From contig CAWFMY010000028.1 in assembly GCA_963816925.1 (NCBI GenBank), positions 181,984-245,983 of the forward strand: a stretch of DNA of 64,000 bases, read 5' to 3'. The stretch comes from CAIWHR01 sp963816925 (GTDB taxonomy: Bacteria; Pseudomonadota; Gammaproteobacteria; Burkholderiales; Casimicrobiaceae). Positions within the stretch are counted from its first letter, which is position 1. The number at the start of each line of letters is the position of its first letter. Shown one piece after another: positions 38,574 to 50,951 of the stretch. A program made the position numbers and the translations under genes. Below the pieces are notes generated by a model. The model searched no databases and was not told the origin of the DNA. It was given only the letters and a program-made list of their open reading frames with translations.

Positions 38574-39155
38574 TCAGTCGGCCGCGAGCAGCGCGGACGC
38601 CGCGAACGCGAGGTCGGGGAAGATCACCGTATTCTTCGGAAAGTTGCCCGCGCGCAGCGTCTTCTCGCCCTTGCCCGTCAGCACCAGCAGCGGCTGCGCG
38701 CCGATCGCCTCGGCGGCTTCGAGGTCGCGCACGGAATCGCCCACGCACGGCACGCCGGTCATGTCGATGCTGAAGCGCTGTCCGATCTCCTTCAGCATCC
38801 CCGGTTTCGGCTTCCGGCACTCGCAGATGGAATCGGCGGTGTGGGGGCAATAGAACAGCGCGTCGACGCGGCCGCCGACCTGCGCCAGCGCCTTGTGCAT
38901 CTTCTCGTGGATCGCGTTCAGCGTGGCCATGTCGAACAGGCCGCGTCCGATGCCCGACTGGTTGGTGGCGACGACCACGCGGAAACCGGCGTGGTTCAGG
39001 CGCGCGATCGCTTCGAGGCTGCCGGGAATCGGACGCCACTCGTCCGGCGACTTGATGAACTGGTCGCTGTCGCGGTTGATGACGCCGTCGCGGTCGAGCA
39101 CGATCAGCTTGACGGCGCGGGTCTGGGCGACGGCCTCGGAGGCGAGCTGGACCAT
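38574..39155 (-). CDS. gmhB: D-glycero-beta-D-manno-heptose 1,7-bisphosphate 7-phosphatase
   Basis: The 193-residue HAD phosphatase has the nucleophile motif IVLDRDGVINRDSDQF, VVATNQSGIGRGLF and the GmhB zinc loop FYCPHTADSICECRKPKPGM with His and three Cys, then CVGDSVRDLEAAEAIGA. It removes the 7-phosphate in LPS-core heptose synthesis. It starts six bases after glyS. Confidence 0.95.
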   Translation of the reverse strand: MVQLASEAVAQTRAVKLIVLDRDGVINRDSDQFIKSPDEWRPIPGSLEAIARLNHAGFRVVVATNQSGIGRGLFDMATLNAIHEKMHKALAQVGGRVDALFYCPHTADSICECRKPKPGMLKEIGQRFSIDMTGVPCVGDSVRDLEAAEAIGAQPLLVLTGKGEKTLRAGNFPKNTVIFPDLAFAASALLAAD

Positions 39156-39161
39156 GGCCGT

Positions 39162-41283
39162 CTAGCTCGCCAGCTTCGAGATGTCGGCGACGCGGTTCAT
39201 CGTGGTCCTGATTCCGCGCAAGAGAGCAAGGCGGTTCGCCCGAATCGCGGGATCGTCGGCCATCACCATCACGTCGTCGAAAAAGCGGTCGACGGCGGGC
39301 TTGGCCGTCGCGAGCGCCTTCAGCGCCGACGAGAAATCCCCGCGGGCGAAATCGGCGTCGACGGCGGGATCGAGCTTCTGGAACGCAAGCCACAGGTCGT
39401 GCTCGGCGCCCTCCTCGAGCCGGCCGCGGTCGACGGCCGTCGCCGCGTCGGACTCGGACTTCTTCAGGATGTTGACGATCCGCTTGTTCGCGGCGGCGAG
39501 CGCGCCCGATTCCGGCAGCGCTTCGAACGACTGCACGGCGGCGAGGCGCGCGGGCACGAGATGGATGTCGGAGGGCGCGCCGTCGACGACCGCGGCGATC
39601 TGGTTGGCGGTGTAGCCCTGTCGCGCAGGTAGCCGCGCAGGCGGTCGTAGATGAAACTCGCGAGCTCGGGGCTCGCGTCCTTCACCGCCGGGACGCTGTT
39701 GAACGCCTTGAACGCCATCGACGCGAGCGCCGGCAGCGGCAGGTCGAGCTTTTTCTCGATCAGGATGCGGATCACGCCAAGCGCGGCGCGGCGGAGCCCG
39801 AACGGATCCTTGTCGCCGGTCGGCACCTGTCCGATGCCGAACATGCCGGCAAGCGTCTCCAGCTTGTCGGCGAGCGCCACGGCCTGCGCGACACCGCTCT
39901 CCGGGAGCGCATCGCCGGCGAAACGCGGCCAGTAGTGCTGCGCGATCGCGTCGGCGACCACGGCAGGCTCGCCATCGTGCTGCGCGTAATAGCGGCCCAT
40001 GACGCCCTGCAGCTCGGGGAATTCGCCGACCATGTCGGTGACGAGATCGGCCTTGGCGAGTTGCGCCGCACGATCAGCCGCAGCGGAGTCGGCGCCCATT
40101 CTTGCCGCGATCTCCTTGGCGAGGAAACGCACGCGATCCATGCGCTCGGCCTGCGTCCCGAGCTTGTTGTGGAAGACGATGCTGCGCAGGCGCGGGACGC
40201 GCGCCTCGAGCTTCGTCTTGCGGTCCTGATCGTAGAAGAAGCGCGCATCCGAAAGGCGCGCGCGCAGCACGCGCTCGTTGCCCTGGATGATCGCCGAGGG
40301 GTCGGCCGGCGCCAGGTTGCTGACGAGCAGGAACCGGTTGGTGAGCCGCCCGGCCTTGTCAGCGAGCGCGAAATAGCGCTGGTTCGCCTGCATCGTCAGG
40401 ATGAGGCATTCCTGCGGCACCGCGAGGAACGCGGCGTCGAACGTGCCGGCGAAGACCGCGGGCCACTCGACCAGCGCCGTCACCTCGTCCAGCAGCGCGT
40501 CCGGCATGATCACTGCCGCGCCGTCGGCGGCCTTTCCGAGCGCGGCGACGATCTGCGCCCGGCGATCGGCAAAGCTCGCGACGACCTTGCCTTCCGCTTC
40601 CAGCGTCTCTTCGTACGCGTCGGCAGCGGCGACCGCGATGTCCGGGCGGCTGAGAAAGCGATGCCCGGAGGTCATGCGCCCGGCCGTCAGTCCCAATGCG
40701 GTGACCGGCACGACGTCCGCGCCGTGGAGCGCAAGGAGCGTGTGCACGGGCCGCACGAACTTCTGGTCGCTGTAATAGCTGCCCGGGCCGGCGTAGCTCA
40801 TGACCTTGGGAATCGGAAGCTTCTCGATCGTTTCGTCTAGCGCCTCTTCGAGCCCGCGCGCGAGCGGCTGGCCCTTCGCAAGGCTTCGCAAGTAGACGTA
40901 ATCGGCCTTACCGTCGGATTGACGAAAATGTGGTCCGGCCCATCGCTCGCGTCCAATGTCGCGTTGCTAGGTGTCCCCGGCCCAACGTGCCGAGCTTCTT
41001 CTTCAGCGCTTCCGAAGGCTGGCCGGCCATGTCGCGAGCGACCTTCGCCGGCATCAGCTTGTGCCGTCACCTCGGCGTCGGGCGCGACGGCGAGTACGTT
41101 CGCGATCGCCACTGCCAGTCGCCGCGGCGTCGCGAAGGCGGTCACCTTGGCGTCGGCGGCGACGAAATCGCGACCAAGCAATCCCGCGACCAGCGACTCG
41201 GCAAAGGCCGCGCCGAGCTGCTTCAGCGCCTTCGGCGGCAGCTCCTCGGTCAAGAGCTCGACGACAAGGGTCGCCGTGCTCAT
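39162..41283 (-). CDS. glyS: Glycine--tRNA ligase beta subunit, several frameshifts
   Basis: About 707 residues when joined, the normal GlyS size. The N-terminus is STATLVVELLTEELPPKALK; the centre has SYAGPGSYYSDQKFVRPVHT, GHRFLSRPDI and PQECLILTMQANQRYFAL; the end is AIRANRLALLRGIRTTMNRV. Indels are needed near 41065, 40970, 40915 and 39627, each inside well-conserved sequence. It forms the alpha2beta2 synthetase with GlyQ. The ATG overlaps the glyQ stop by four bases. Being essential, this gene is strong evidence that the indels are errors. Confidence 0.94.
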
Positions 41284-42194
41284 GCCGCCCTCCGATGCTC
41301 GGGCGGCAACATCGGGAAACCCAGCGCTTCGCGCGCCTCGACGTAGGCGGTCGCCACCAGCCGCGAAAGCGTGCGAATGCGGCCGATGTACGCCGCGCGC
41401 TCGGTCACCGAGATCGCGCCGCGCGCGTCGAGCAGGTTGAACGTGTGCGCGGCCTTGAGAATCATCTCGTAGCCGGGCAGCGGCAGCTTCGCTTCCAGCA
41501 GCCGCTTCGCCTCGGACTCGAAAAACGCGAATTGCTCGACGAGCTTCGGCGCGTTGGAGTGCTCGAAGTTGTACGTCGACTGCTCGACCTCGTTCTGGTG
41601 GTAGACGTCGCGGTACGTGAGCTGCCGCTTCGCGCCGCCTTCCGTCCATTCGGTCCAGACGAGGTCGAACACGTTCTCGACGCCCTGCAGGTACATCGCG
41701 AGCCGCTCGATGCCGTAGGTGATCTCGCCGGTGACCGGGTTGCAATCGAGTCCGCCGACCTGCTGGAAATAGGTGAACTGGGTGACTTCCATTCCGTTGA
41801 GCCACACCTCCCAGCCGAGCCCCCAGGCGCCGAGCGTCGGATTTTCCCAGTCGTCCTCGACGAATCGCACGTCGTTGGCTTTGAGATCGAAACCCAGCGC
41901 GGCGAGCGAGCCGAGGTAGAGGTCGAGGATGTCCGGCGGCGATGGCTTCAGCACGACCTGGTACTGGTAGTAGTGCTGCATCCGGTTCGGATTCTCGCCG
42001 TAACGGCCGTCCTTCGGCCGGCGCGACGGCTGCACATACGCGGCGCGCCACGGCTCGGGACCGAGCGCGCGCAGGAACGTCGCCGTGTGCGACGTGCCGG
42101 CGCCGACTTCCATGTCGTAGGGCTGCAGGAGCGCGCAACCCTGGCGGCCCCAATAGTCCTGCAGCGTGAGGATGACTTGCTGGAACGTCAGCAT
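41280..42194 (-). CDS. glyQ: Glycine--tRNA ligase alpha subunit
   Basis: The intact 304-residue catalytic subunit has LTFQQVILTLQDYWGRQGCA, QPYDMEVGAGTSHTATFLRA, VQPSRRPKDGRYGENPNRMQ and GMEVTQFTYFQQVGGLDCNP, all typical of class II GlyQ. It charges tRNA-Gly together with GlyS. The upstream gap of 161 bases to the aminopeptidase gene should hold its own promoter; no boxes stood out. Confidence 0.97.
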   Translation of the reverse strand: MLTFQQVILTLQDYWGRQGCALLQPYDMEVGAGTSHTATFLRALGPEPWRAAYVQPSRRPKDGRYGENPNRMQHYYQYQVVLKPSPPDILDLYLGSLAALGFDLKANDVRFVEDDWENPTLGAWGLGWEVWLNGMEVTQFTYFQQVGGLDCNPVTGEITYGIERLAMYLQGVENVFDLVWTEWTEGGAKRQLTYRDVYHQNEVEQSTYNFEHSNAPKLVEQFAFFESEAKRLLEAKLPLPGYEMILKAAHTFNLLDARGAISVTERAAYIGRIRTLSRLVATAYVEAREALGFPMLPPEHRRAA

Positions 42195-42355
42195 CGAATC
42201 GTGCAGGCGCGGGACGACCCCGGCCGAGCGTGACCAAAGACGCCGATTTTACGGGTTTTCGCGCATCGGCCCAAATGGACCGCGGCTCGCGGCCGCGGTT
42301 TCGGCGCGCGGCCTCCGTGCCGATGATGGAATCGTTGCTCCGCTTGGGTCGCTCG

Positions 42356-45300
42356 CTACTCGATTTCGACGGGAATCGTGTTGTCCTTCGGCCGCCGGTC
42401 GATCAGCTTGTTGAAGGGGTCGATCCCGGCCTTCGCCGGCTTCTTCGGCACGACGAGCGTGAACGTCGTCTCTTCCTGCTCGATCTTCTTCTTTTCGAGG
42501 TAGAGCGGCTTGCCGTCGGCATCCAGCACGCCGATGTCGATCCAGTCGGCGAGCGGCACGTCGGTTTCCTTGCCGAGCTCGTCCGCCTTGCGCTTTTTCG
42601 CGAACACCTTCAGCGCGACCTCGTAGGTGCCGTCGGGCAGCGCCTTCGCCTTCGCGGACAGCGCGCGGTTGTCGTAGAGCGTGATCGTCTCGAAGAAGTC
42701 GTCGATCATGTACTGCAGGTGCGGCGGCGTCACGGCGCGTATTTTCGCGAGCAGGTGCGACGCGCTCGAGTACGGCGGGCCCTTGAACGCCCATTCGTCG
42801 CGGTACGCGCGGATCGCCCGGTTGAGGTTCTCCTCGCCGATGTAGTCCTGCAGCGCGTACATGATGAGGCTGCCTTTGCGGTAGTGGATGTACGCCTGGT
42901 TCTCGACGCGGGAGAGCGGCAATTCCTTTTTTTCCTCGGTGCTGCGGCCGAGCAGATAGCGATCGAGCTCGTAGCGCAGGAAGCGCTGCATTTTCTCCGC
43001 GCCGTATTTCTGCTTCATCACCATCAGCGCCGAGTATTGGGCCAGCGTTTCGACGAGGAACGTCTCGCCCTGCACGTTGCCGCCGGGCACCTGATGGCCC
43101 CACCACTGGTGCGCGAGCTCGTGCGCGGTGACGTAGTACGGATAGTCGATGTCCTCGGGGTCGTCCGGGCGCACGCGCGCGATGAAGCCGATGCCTTCCG
43201 AGTACGGAATCGTGTTCGGGAACGACTGCGCGAATGCCGCGTAGCGCGGGAATTCGATGATCCGGAACTGCTTGTGCTGGTACGGGCCGAACGCCGCGGT
43301 GAAGTAGTCGAGCCCGGCCTTGGTTGCCGCGATCATCGTGTCGATGTTGTATTCGTGGCCGGGATGGTGCCAGACCTCGATCGCGACGTCGTGCCAGTGG
43401 TCCTTGGTTACGGCGTAGCGTGCCCGACTGGAACGCGAAGAAATCGAGGATCGGACTGTCCATCTTGTATTCGAAGTACCGGCGGTTGCCCTCTGTCCAT
43501 TCGCGCTGCAGATAGCCCGGCGCGATCGCCAGCTGGTCGGCGTCGGTGCCGACCGTCGCCTCGAAGGCGATGAAATCGGCGTCCGGAGCGAGCGCATTCT
43601 CCGCGAGGCCGGCGGGATCGTCGCGGTCACGCATTCGCTCCTTGGGCGCGAGTCCGAACTTCTTGCGGTCGCGGTCGGCGGCGAGCTCGCCGCGCTCCCC
43701 ATACCCGATGAACGGCAGCACCGTCTGGCCGTTGACGAACGAGCCGTTGGCCACGACGTCCGTGGTCGCGTCCGAGTTCCTGAATCCCCGGGTGGGTACC
43801 TCGAGGTCGAACGCGAGGTCCAGGGTTGCGCCGGGCGCCAGTGGCGTAGCGAGCTTGTAGCTGCGCAAACCGATCCGGGGATCGTCGGTGACCAGGGCCG
43901 CCGGCGCCGAGAATTCGAGCGCGTTGATCCTGAGCCGTTCCCCGGGCCCGAAAAAAAGATGGACGACTTCGACCGGCTTGCCCGTGCGGTTCTCGAGGCC
44001 GTAGCTCCCCTTCATGCGGACGCGCTGCTCGCGCGGGTAGAGGTCGACCGCGACCTTCACCGCCGTGACCTTCGGCTGCGGATCGGCGGCGAGCGCCTTG
44101 TATTTCTTCTCGTAGTCGGCCTGCCGTTTCTGCTGGTCGTAGGTCGTCGTGTAGGTGTTGAGGATGTTGGTGTTCCAGAAGATGAAGCCGCCGAGCGCCG
44201 CCATCGCGACCGCGCCGACGGCGGTGACCGCCGCGACGGGAGGCGTGAAGCGCCGGCGGGCGAGCGCAAGCCGGCCCTTCCAGTCGTCGGTCGTGCCGCG
44301 GACCCAGAACAGATAGCCGGCTACCGCCAGAAGCAGCGCCGCCGCCGCCCAATACGCCTCGAAGATGCGCACGCGCGGCAGGAACGGGCCGAAGCCGTTC
44401 ATGTCCGAATACGTGATGTTGGTCGTGACGCCATATTTGTAGAGATTGTGCTCGAGGCCCAGCAGCGGCGCGAACGAAATCACGAGGAAATAGACGATCA
44501 TCGCGAAATGGCCGAGGTATTTCTGGTTGACCACCGAATGCACGGTCAGCGCCAGCACGCAGACGAGCCAGTAGTCGATGAGCTCGATGCCGAAGAGCCA
44601 ATGGACGTAGAGACCAAGCTCGTAATGGTGATAGCCCTTGGCGGTCTGGACGCCCATTCCGGACAACATCAGCACCGCCTGCAACACCACCGGCACCAGC
44701 ATCAGCGCACCGAGCTTGGCCGCGAATGGCAGCCAGGTGGGGATCGGCAGCGCGTCGTGGATCTGGTCCAGCCGGTGCTCGCGCTCGCGCCAGACGAGCT
44801 CCCCGGCATAGAACGTGATGATCACCAGCATGAACACGCCGAACGTGCCGGAGACGAGCTCCAGCATCTGGTAGGTGACGGGCCACGTCGTCGTGCCGAA
44901 GAAGCTGCCGGACGTCGTGCTCGTCGTGACGAAGAACAACACCCCCGCCAGGGCGATGACGCCGAAGTAGATGTTCTTCACCGTCTCGCGGAAGTTGAGC
45001 CAGATCATCCGCGGCAGCAGGCGCCACGCGCTGGCAGGCTCGGGATCTGACCGTGAGCAGCGTCGCCATCGCGCTCACCGGCGAAGCGTCGCCCTCGACC
45101 GCCGCCTTGCGCGCCTTGCCCGAGGTGCCCGGATAGGCGAAGGTGAAGCGATGACTGCAGATGCCGATGATCGCAGCGCCGATGCCGAGCCACAGCAGGC
45201 GGTTCCACAGCAGCAGTCCCTCGAACGGGATCAGCCGGGTGTTGCGCTCGCTGATCGACCAGTACTCGGTCAACCGCGAATTGGCGACGACGCCGAACGG

Positions 45301-45947
45301 GTCGAGCATGGTGCCCAGCACCTTGTTTTCCATGTCGCGCAGCAGGCCCTGCGCGGCAAGGTAGCCGATCAGCAGCAGCACGCTGCCGATGTACACGGGC
45401 AGCATTCGCCGCGACAACGCGGCGATGCAGAAGAAGGCGCCGCCCAGCGCGACGAGATTCGGCAGGACGATCGTCGCAAACGGAATCAGATAGGCGAGCA
45501 GGCGAAACGGCCCGACGCGGTCGGGATCGATGCCGGGCAGGAAGAGTCCGAGCGCGGCGCCGAACGCGATGCTGGAAAGAATCAGGATCAGCACGGCGAT
45601 CGCGCCGGCGAAACGGCCGCCCAGGTATTCCCACTTGCGGATCGGCGACGTGAAGAAGAAATGCTCGGTGCGGTACTCGAAATCCTGCTGCACGGCACGC
45701 CCCATGATGGCGGCGATCACGGTCAGCGCGACCATGCCGAGAAACGCCATCGTCTGCGCGATCGCATACGGCGAATTGATCCAGACCTTGCCGCTGCCGA
45801 ACGACACGATGGCGCCGGGGATCACGCCGCCCGCGGCGGCCGCCCACAGCATCGCCAGCGCGAAGAAGATCGTGAAATAGACCCACGTCGAGATCCGGCG
45901 CACGCGCGTCCGGAACTCGAACGCGGCGATGGTGACGAGGTTGCGCA

Positions 45948-45948
<1 letters not shown>
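42356..45948 (-). CDS. ABC-2 permease/M1-family aminopeptidase fusion protein, two frameshifts
   Basis: About 1,197 residues. The N-terminal half has two ABC-2-type permease blocks: first FEFRTRVRRISTWVYFTIFF to FVAFLGM-like helices, second starting at FRETVKNIYFGVIALAGVLF. After about residue 620 a periplasmic M1 peptidase domain follows, with TAHELAHQWWGHQVPGG (HEXXH) and the downstream zinc Glu in VETLAQYSALMVM. It ends in a beta-rich tail. Indels near 45050 and 43424 break it. Its start overlaps the ABC ATPase stop (TGATG), so the two form one transporter-peptidase unit. Transported substrate unknown. Confidence 0.85.
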
Positions 45949-46856
<908 letters not shown>

Positions 46857-47008
46857 CGGATTTCCCCTGACATCGATGGAGTTGCGCAAAGGCCTGCGCG
46901 CGGCGAGCGCGCATTATGGGGATCGCGCCAACGCCCCGCAATGGTCGCCGTCGCGAACTGCGGCGTGCGGTGACGAGGCGCCGATCCGGCCGACGGATGA
47001 CGACAGGA

Positions 47009-48529
47009 CTACCGGCGGCGTCGCGCGAACACGGCCAGCACCCACAGCAGGACCGCCAGCGCTGCCGCCGGCGCATCGCCGAAGCGGACATAAGGCGTGA
47101 CGCCCTGCCGCCCGGTGACTTCGATCTCCAGGATGCCGCGCGTGAACCACGGCAGCCGCATGATCTCGCGCCCGTCGTGCGCGATGGCGGACGTGATGCC
47201 GGTGTTGGTCGCGCGCAGCATCGGGCGTCCGGTTTCGAGCGCGCGCATCGCCGAGATCTGGTCGTGCTGTTCCGCGGCAAGCGAACGGCCGTACCACGCG
47301 TCGTTGGTGACGTTCACGAGCAGCGTGGCCGCCGCGGCTTGCGGCCGGATGTCGGCGCCGAATGCATCTTCATAGCAGATGTTGACGGCGACTTGCTGGC
47401 CGGCGATCGCGAGGGGCGGCGGATTGGGCGCGCCGGACGACTGGTTGGCCAGCGGAATCGACAGCACGGAACGGATGAACCAGCCGACGACGGGCTCCAG
47501 CGGAATCGTCTCGCCGAACGGCACGAGGTGGCGCTTGCGGTAGAGCTGCGATTCGGCGGCGCCCAGCGTCACGACGCTGTTGAAATATTGCGGCTGGTCG
47601 CTGCCGGGCAGCGGCGGCTCGAGCGTGAAGAGGCCGACCATGATGTCGCCGTCGCGCTTGGCGACCTTTTGCAGCAGGTCGAGCAGCACGGGCTCCGGAA
47701 TTTCGGCGGCGAATGCGGGGAACGCGCTTTCGGGCAGCACGACGAGGCGGCCGCGGCTCCGCGCCACGAGGTCGGCGTAGAGATCGAAAGTCTGCGCGCG
47801 GAAATCCGGGTCGAACTTTTCATCCTGCGTGACGTTGCCCTGGACGAGCGACACCGCGATCGGCGCGCCGGCTGGCTTCGTCCACTCGACGATGTCGAAC
47901 GCGGTTCCGCCGATCCCGAGCGCGACGATCGCCCCGAGCCACGCGATGGCGCGTCCGCGCGCGGCGCGCGCGAACGCGTCGATGGCCAGCGCCAGGGCGG
48001 CCGCGGACAGCGCGACGGCCAGCGTGACCGCAAACACGCCGCCGACCGGCGCATAGCCGGCGAACGGGCTTGCGGGAAGCTGGCTGTAGCCGAGCGAGAG
48101 CCAGCCGAAGCCGGAGAACAGCCAGTTGCGCAGCCACTCCATCGCCGTCCATGCAGCGGCACCGGCGAGCGCGCGTTGCCATGTGCGCGGTGCGGTCCAG
48201 CGTGCGCACAACCAGCCTGCCGCCGCCGGAAACAGGGCGAGATACGCGCAAAAGCCCGCGGTGCCGAGCGCCGCAATGGGCAGCGGCATCCCGCCGAACG
48301 TGTTGAGCGCGACGTAGACCCACGACACGCCGGCGCCGAACAGGCCGAAGCCGAACGCGAACCCGGTCCACGCCGCGATGCGCGGCATCGCCGCGTCCTG
48401 CCACAGCAACAGGAGCAGCGCGAGCATGACGACCGGCACGAGCGGGGCGCCAAACGGCGCGAAGCCGAAAACGGTTGCGGCGCCGGCGGCGAACGCGAAC
48501 AGCGACCGCGGCGAGGGCAGGAAGGTCAT
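47009..48529 (-). CDS. lnt: Apolipoprotein N-acyltransferase
   Basis: This intact 506-residue protein has six or more N-terminal membrane helices and a C-terminal nitrilase domain. Catalytic residues sit in LVVLPESAFPAF (Glu), LYRKRHLVPFGE (Lys) and VAVNICYEDAFG (Cys). It adds the third acyl chain to lipoproteins in the inner membrane, relevant to the LptM and MltD-like lipoproteins here. It follows corC by 50 bases. Confidence 0.96.
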   Translation of the reverse strand: MTFLPSPRSLFAFAAGAATVFGFAPFGAPLVPVVMLALLLLLWQDAAMPRIAAWTGFAFGFGLFGAGVSWVYVALNTFGGMPLPIAALGTAGFCAYLALFPAAAGWLCARWTAPRTWQRALAGAAAWTAMEWLRNWLFSGFGWLSLGYSQLPASPFAGYAPVGGVFAVTLAVALSAAALALAIDAFARAARGRAIAWLGAIVALGIGGTAFDIVEWTKPAGAPIAVSLVQGNVTQDEKFDPDFRAQTFDLYADLVARSRGRLVVLPESAFPAFAAEIPEPVLLDLLQKVAKRDGDIMVGLFTLEPPLPGSDQPQYFNSVVTLGAAESQLYRKRHLVPFGETIPLEPVVGWFIRSVLSIPLANQSSGAPNPPPLAIAGQQVAVNICYEDAFGADIRPQAAAATLLVNVTNDAWYGRSLAAEQHDQISAMRALETGRPMLRATNTGITSAIAHDGREIMRLPWFTRGILEIEVTGRQGVTPYVRFGDAPAAALAVLLWVLAVFARRRR

Positions 48530-48578
48530 CGAGCGGAAATGGCGTGGGCGCGCCCGCGGACGGCGCGGCTTCGGGCGG

Positions 48579-49463
48579 TCAACGGCGGGTGGACGGCGAA
48601 TTCGGGGACGGCGGGGCCGGCGGCCCCACCGATGTCGCGGGCTCGACCTGCAGCGTGTAGAGGCGGCGGCTGTCGGCGCGCACCACGCGGAAGCGAAGAT
48701 CGCCGATCGTCACCACCTCGCCGCGTTTCGGGAGGCGGCCGAACGCCTGCAGCACGAGCCCGCCCAGCGTGTCGAACTCGTCGTCGGCGAAATCGGTGCC
48801 GAAGTGCGCGTTGAAGTCGCCGATCTCGGTCTGCGCCTTGACGCGGTGGCGGCCGCCGGTTTCGGCGATGATGTTGTCCTCGCTTTCGTCGAAGTCGTAC
48901 TCGTCCTCGATGTCGCCGACGATCTGCTCCAGCACGTCCTCGATCGTGATCAGGCCCGAGACGCCGCCGTACTCGTCGACGACGATCGCGATGTGGTTGC
49001 GGTTGGCGCGGAAGTCGCGCAGCAGCACGTTGAGGCGCTTCGACTCCGGCACGAACACCGCCGGGCGCAGCGTGTCGTGCAGGTTGAACGTGTCGGGGCT
49101 GCGGTACCAGTTGAGCAGCTCCTTCGCGAGCAGGATGCCGACGACGTCGTCCTTGTTCTCGCCGATCACCGGAAAGCGCGAGTGGCGCGTCTCGAGCACC
49201 AGCGGCAGGAACTCCGCCGGATCGTCCTCGATCGACACGACGTCCATCTGCGCGCGCGGGATCATGATGTCGCGCACCGTCATCTCCGACACCTGCAGCA
49301 CGCCTTCGATCATCGACAGCGCATCGGCGTCGAGGAGTTTCCGCTCGAATGCGCCGTGCAGGAGGTGGAGGAGCTCCTCGCGGTCCTCGGGCTCGCGCGT
49401 CAGGAACGCGGACAGCCGCTCGAGCAGCGTCGGCCGGTCCTGCTTGTCGGCGGCATCTTCCAT
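48579..49463 (-). CDS. corC: CorC/HlyC-family CBS-domain protein (YbeX)
   Basis: The 294-residue cytoplasmic protein has two CBS domains (DIMIPRAQMDVVSIEDDPAE; HIAIVVDEYGGVSGLITIED) and a C-terminal CorC_HlyC domain (DEFDTLGGLVLQAFGRLPKR). There is no DUF21 membrane part, as in YbeX. Members affect cobalt/magnesium efflux or ribosome maturation. It starts three bases after ybeY. Confidence 0.94.
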   Translation of the reverse strand: MEDAADKQDRPTLLERLSAFLTREPEDREELLHLLHGAFERKLLDADALSMIEGVLQVSEMTVRDIMIPRAQMDVVSIEDDPAEFLPLVLETRHSRFPVIGENKDDVVGILLAKELLNWYRSPDTFNLHDTLRPAVFVPESKRLNVLLRDFRANRNHIAIVVDEYGGVSGLITIEDVLEQIVGDIEDEYDFDESEDNIIAETGGRHRVKAQTEIGDFNAHFGTDFADDEFDTLGGLVLQAFGRLPKRGEVVTIGDLRFRVVRADSRRLYTLQVEPATSVGPPAPPSPNSPSTRR

Positions 49464-49466
49464 GGG

Positions 49467-49931
49467 TCAGGCGGGGACGGCGCGGCCGGTCACGTAGGGG
49501 TCGGGCACGCCGAGTCGCCCGAGGATCGCCGTCTCGCGCTTTTCCATCGTCCGTGCGGCGCGGACGGTATCGTGATCGTAGCCGTGCAGGTGCAGCATGC
49601 CGTGGACGACGAGGTGGGCGCAGTGGTCCGCGAGGGGCTTGCCCTGCGCTTTTGCTTCGTGCCGCAGCACCGGCGCGCAAAGCACGATGTCGCCGGCCAG
49701 CGGACTTTGCTCATCGTACACGAACGCGAGGACGTTGGTGGCGTAGTCCTTGCCGCGGTAGAGGCCGTTCAGCGTCTGGCCCTCGCGCCTGCCGACGAAG
49801 CGCACCGTGACGATGCAATCGCGCTCCTGCGCGGCCTTGGCCCAGCGGCGCAGCGACGGCGCGGACGGAAGCCCGGAGCCGGCCACCGCATACTGGACGG
49901 AAAGCGACAACCGCGGCGCGCGTCCCGCCAT
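49467..49931 (-). CDS. ybeY: Endoribonuclease/rRNA maturation factor YbeY
   Basis: The 154-residue protein carries the zinc motif VVHGMLHLHGYDHD (HGxLHLxGYDH) and the preceding YATNVLAFVYDEQSPLAGDI. YbeY processes 16S rRNA 3' ends and aids ribosome quality control. Its ATG overlaps the phoH stop by one base (TGATG). Confidence 0.95.
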   Translation of the reverse strand: MAGRAPRLSLSVQYAVAGSGLPSAPSLRRWAKAAQERDCIVTVRFVGRREGQTLNGLYRGKDYATNVLAFVYDEQSPLAGDIVLCAPVLRHEAKAQGKPLADHCAHLVVHGMLHLHGYDHDTVRAARTMEKRETAILGRLGVPDPYVTGRAVPA

Positions 49932-50917
49932 CAGCGGTCAGGCTCGGCCGACTTCTTCGCCGCTTCGCGCTCGTAGGCGCTGATGATCTTCTGCACCAGC
50001 GGGTGGCGCACGACGTCGGCGCTGGTGAAGCGCGTGAACGCGATCCCGCGCACGCCGGCGAGGATACGGTCCGCCTCGATGAGCCCGCTCTTCTGCCCGC
50101 GCGCGAGGTCGATCTGCGTGACGTCGCCGGTGATCACGGCCTTGGTCCCGAAGCCGATGCGGGTGAGGAACATCTTCATCTGCTCGGGCGTGGTGTTCTG
50201 CGCCTCGTCGAGGATGATGAACGAATGGTTGAGCGTGCGCCCGCGCATGTACGCGAGCGGCGCGATTTCGATGGTGCTTCTCTCGAACAGCTTCCCGGTC
50301 TTGTCGAAGCCCAGGAGGTCGTACAGCGCGTCGTAGAGGGGGCGCAGGTACGGATCGACCTTCTGCGCGAGATCGCCGGGAAGGAAGCCGAGCCGCTCGC
50401 CCGCCTCGACCGCCGGACGCACGAGGACGAGGCGCTTGACGGCGTCGCGCTCCAGCGCGTCGACGGCGCAGGCGACTGCGAGATACGTCTTGCCGGTGCC
50501 CGCGGGGCCGATGCCGAACGTGATGTCGTGCTCCTGGATGTCCTTCAGGTAGCGCGTCTGGTTGGGGGTGCGGCCGTGCAGGTCGGCGCGGCGCGTGCGC
50601 AGGAGCGGCGTCGCCTCGTCGTCGACCGCCGCCGCCGCGTGCCGCTGCGTGGCAAGCTCGATCAGGCCGAGCTGGATGTCGTCGACCGACAACGGCTTTT
50701 CGGCGGCCGCATAGAAACGCTGGAGCGCCGCCCTGGCCTGCGCCGCGTGCGCCGTCGTGCCGGTCAGCGTGAAGCTGCCGCCGCGGTGCGCGATCGCGAC
50801 GTCGAGCGCGGCTTCGATCTGCCGCAGGTTGGCGTCGAGCGGCCCGCACAGGTTGGCGAGCGCGCGGTTGTCGAGCGGGGACAGCGTGAGTTCGTGCCGC
50901 TCGCGTTTTCCGGTCAT
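49931..50917 (-). CDS. ybeZ: PhoH-like ATPase (YbeZ)
   Basis: The intact 328-residue ATPase has an N-terminal KH-like region (LCGPLDANLRQIEAALDVAI), Walker A FGIGPAGTGKTYLAVACA and Walker B SFIILDEAQNTTPEQMKMFL. PhoH/YbeZ is a P-loop RNA-associated ATPase that works with YbeY. It is 34 bases downstream of the metalloprotease gene that interrupts the classical miaB-ybeZ junction. Confidence 0.95.
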   Translation of the reverse strand: MTGKRERHELTLSPLDNRALANLCGPLDANLRQIEAALDVAIAHRGGSFTLTGTTAHAAQARAALQRFYAAAEKPLSVDDIQLGLIELATQRHAAAAVDDEATPLLRTRRADLHGRTPNQTRYLKDIQEHDITFGIGPAGTGKTYLAVACAVDALERDAVKRLVLVRPAVEAGERLGFLPGDLAQKVDPYLRPLYDALYDLLGFDKTGKLFERSTIEIAPLAYMRGRTLNHSFIILDEAQNTTPEQMKMFLTRIGFGTKAVITGDVTQIDLARGQKSGLIEADRILAGVRGIAFTRFTSADVVRHPLVQKIISAYEREAAKKSAEPDR

Positions 50918-50951
50918 GCGGTCGCCGCGGTGTCGGCGGTCTTCGTGGGGC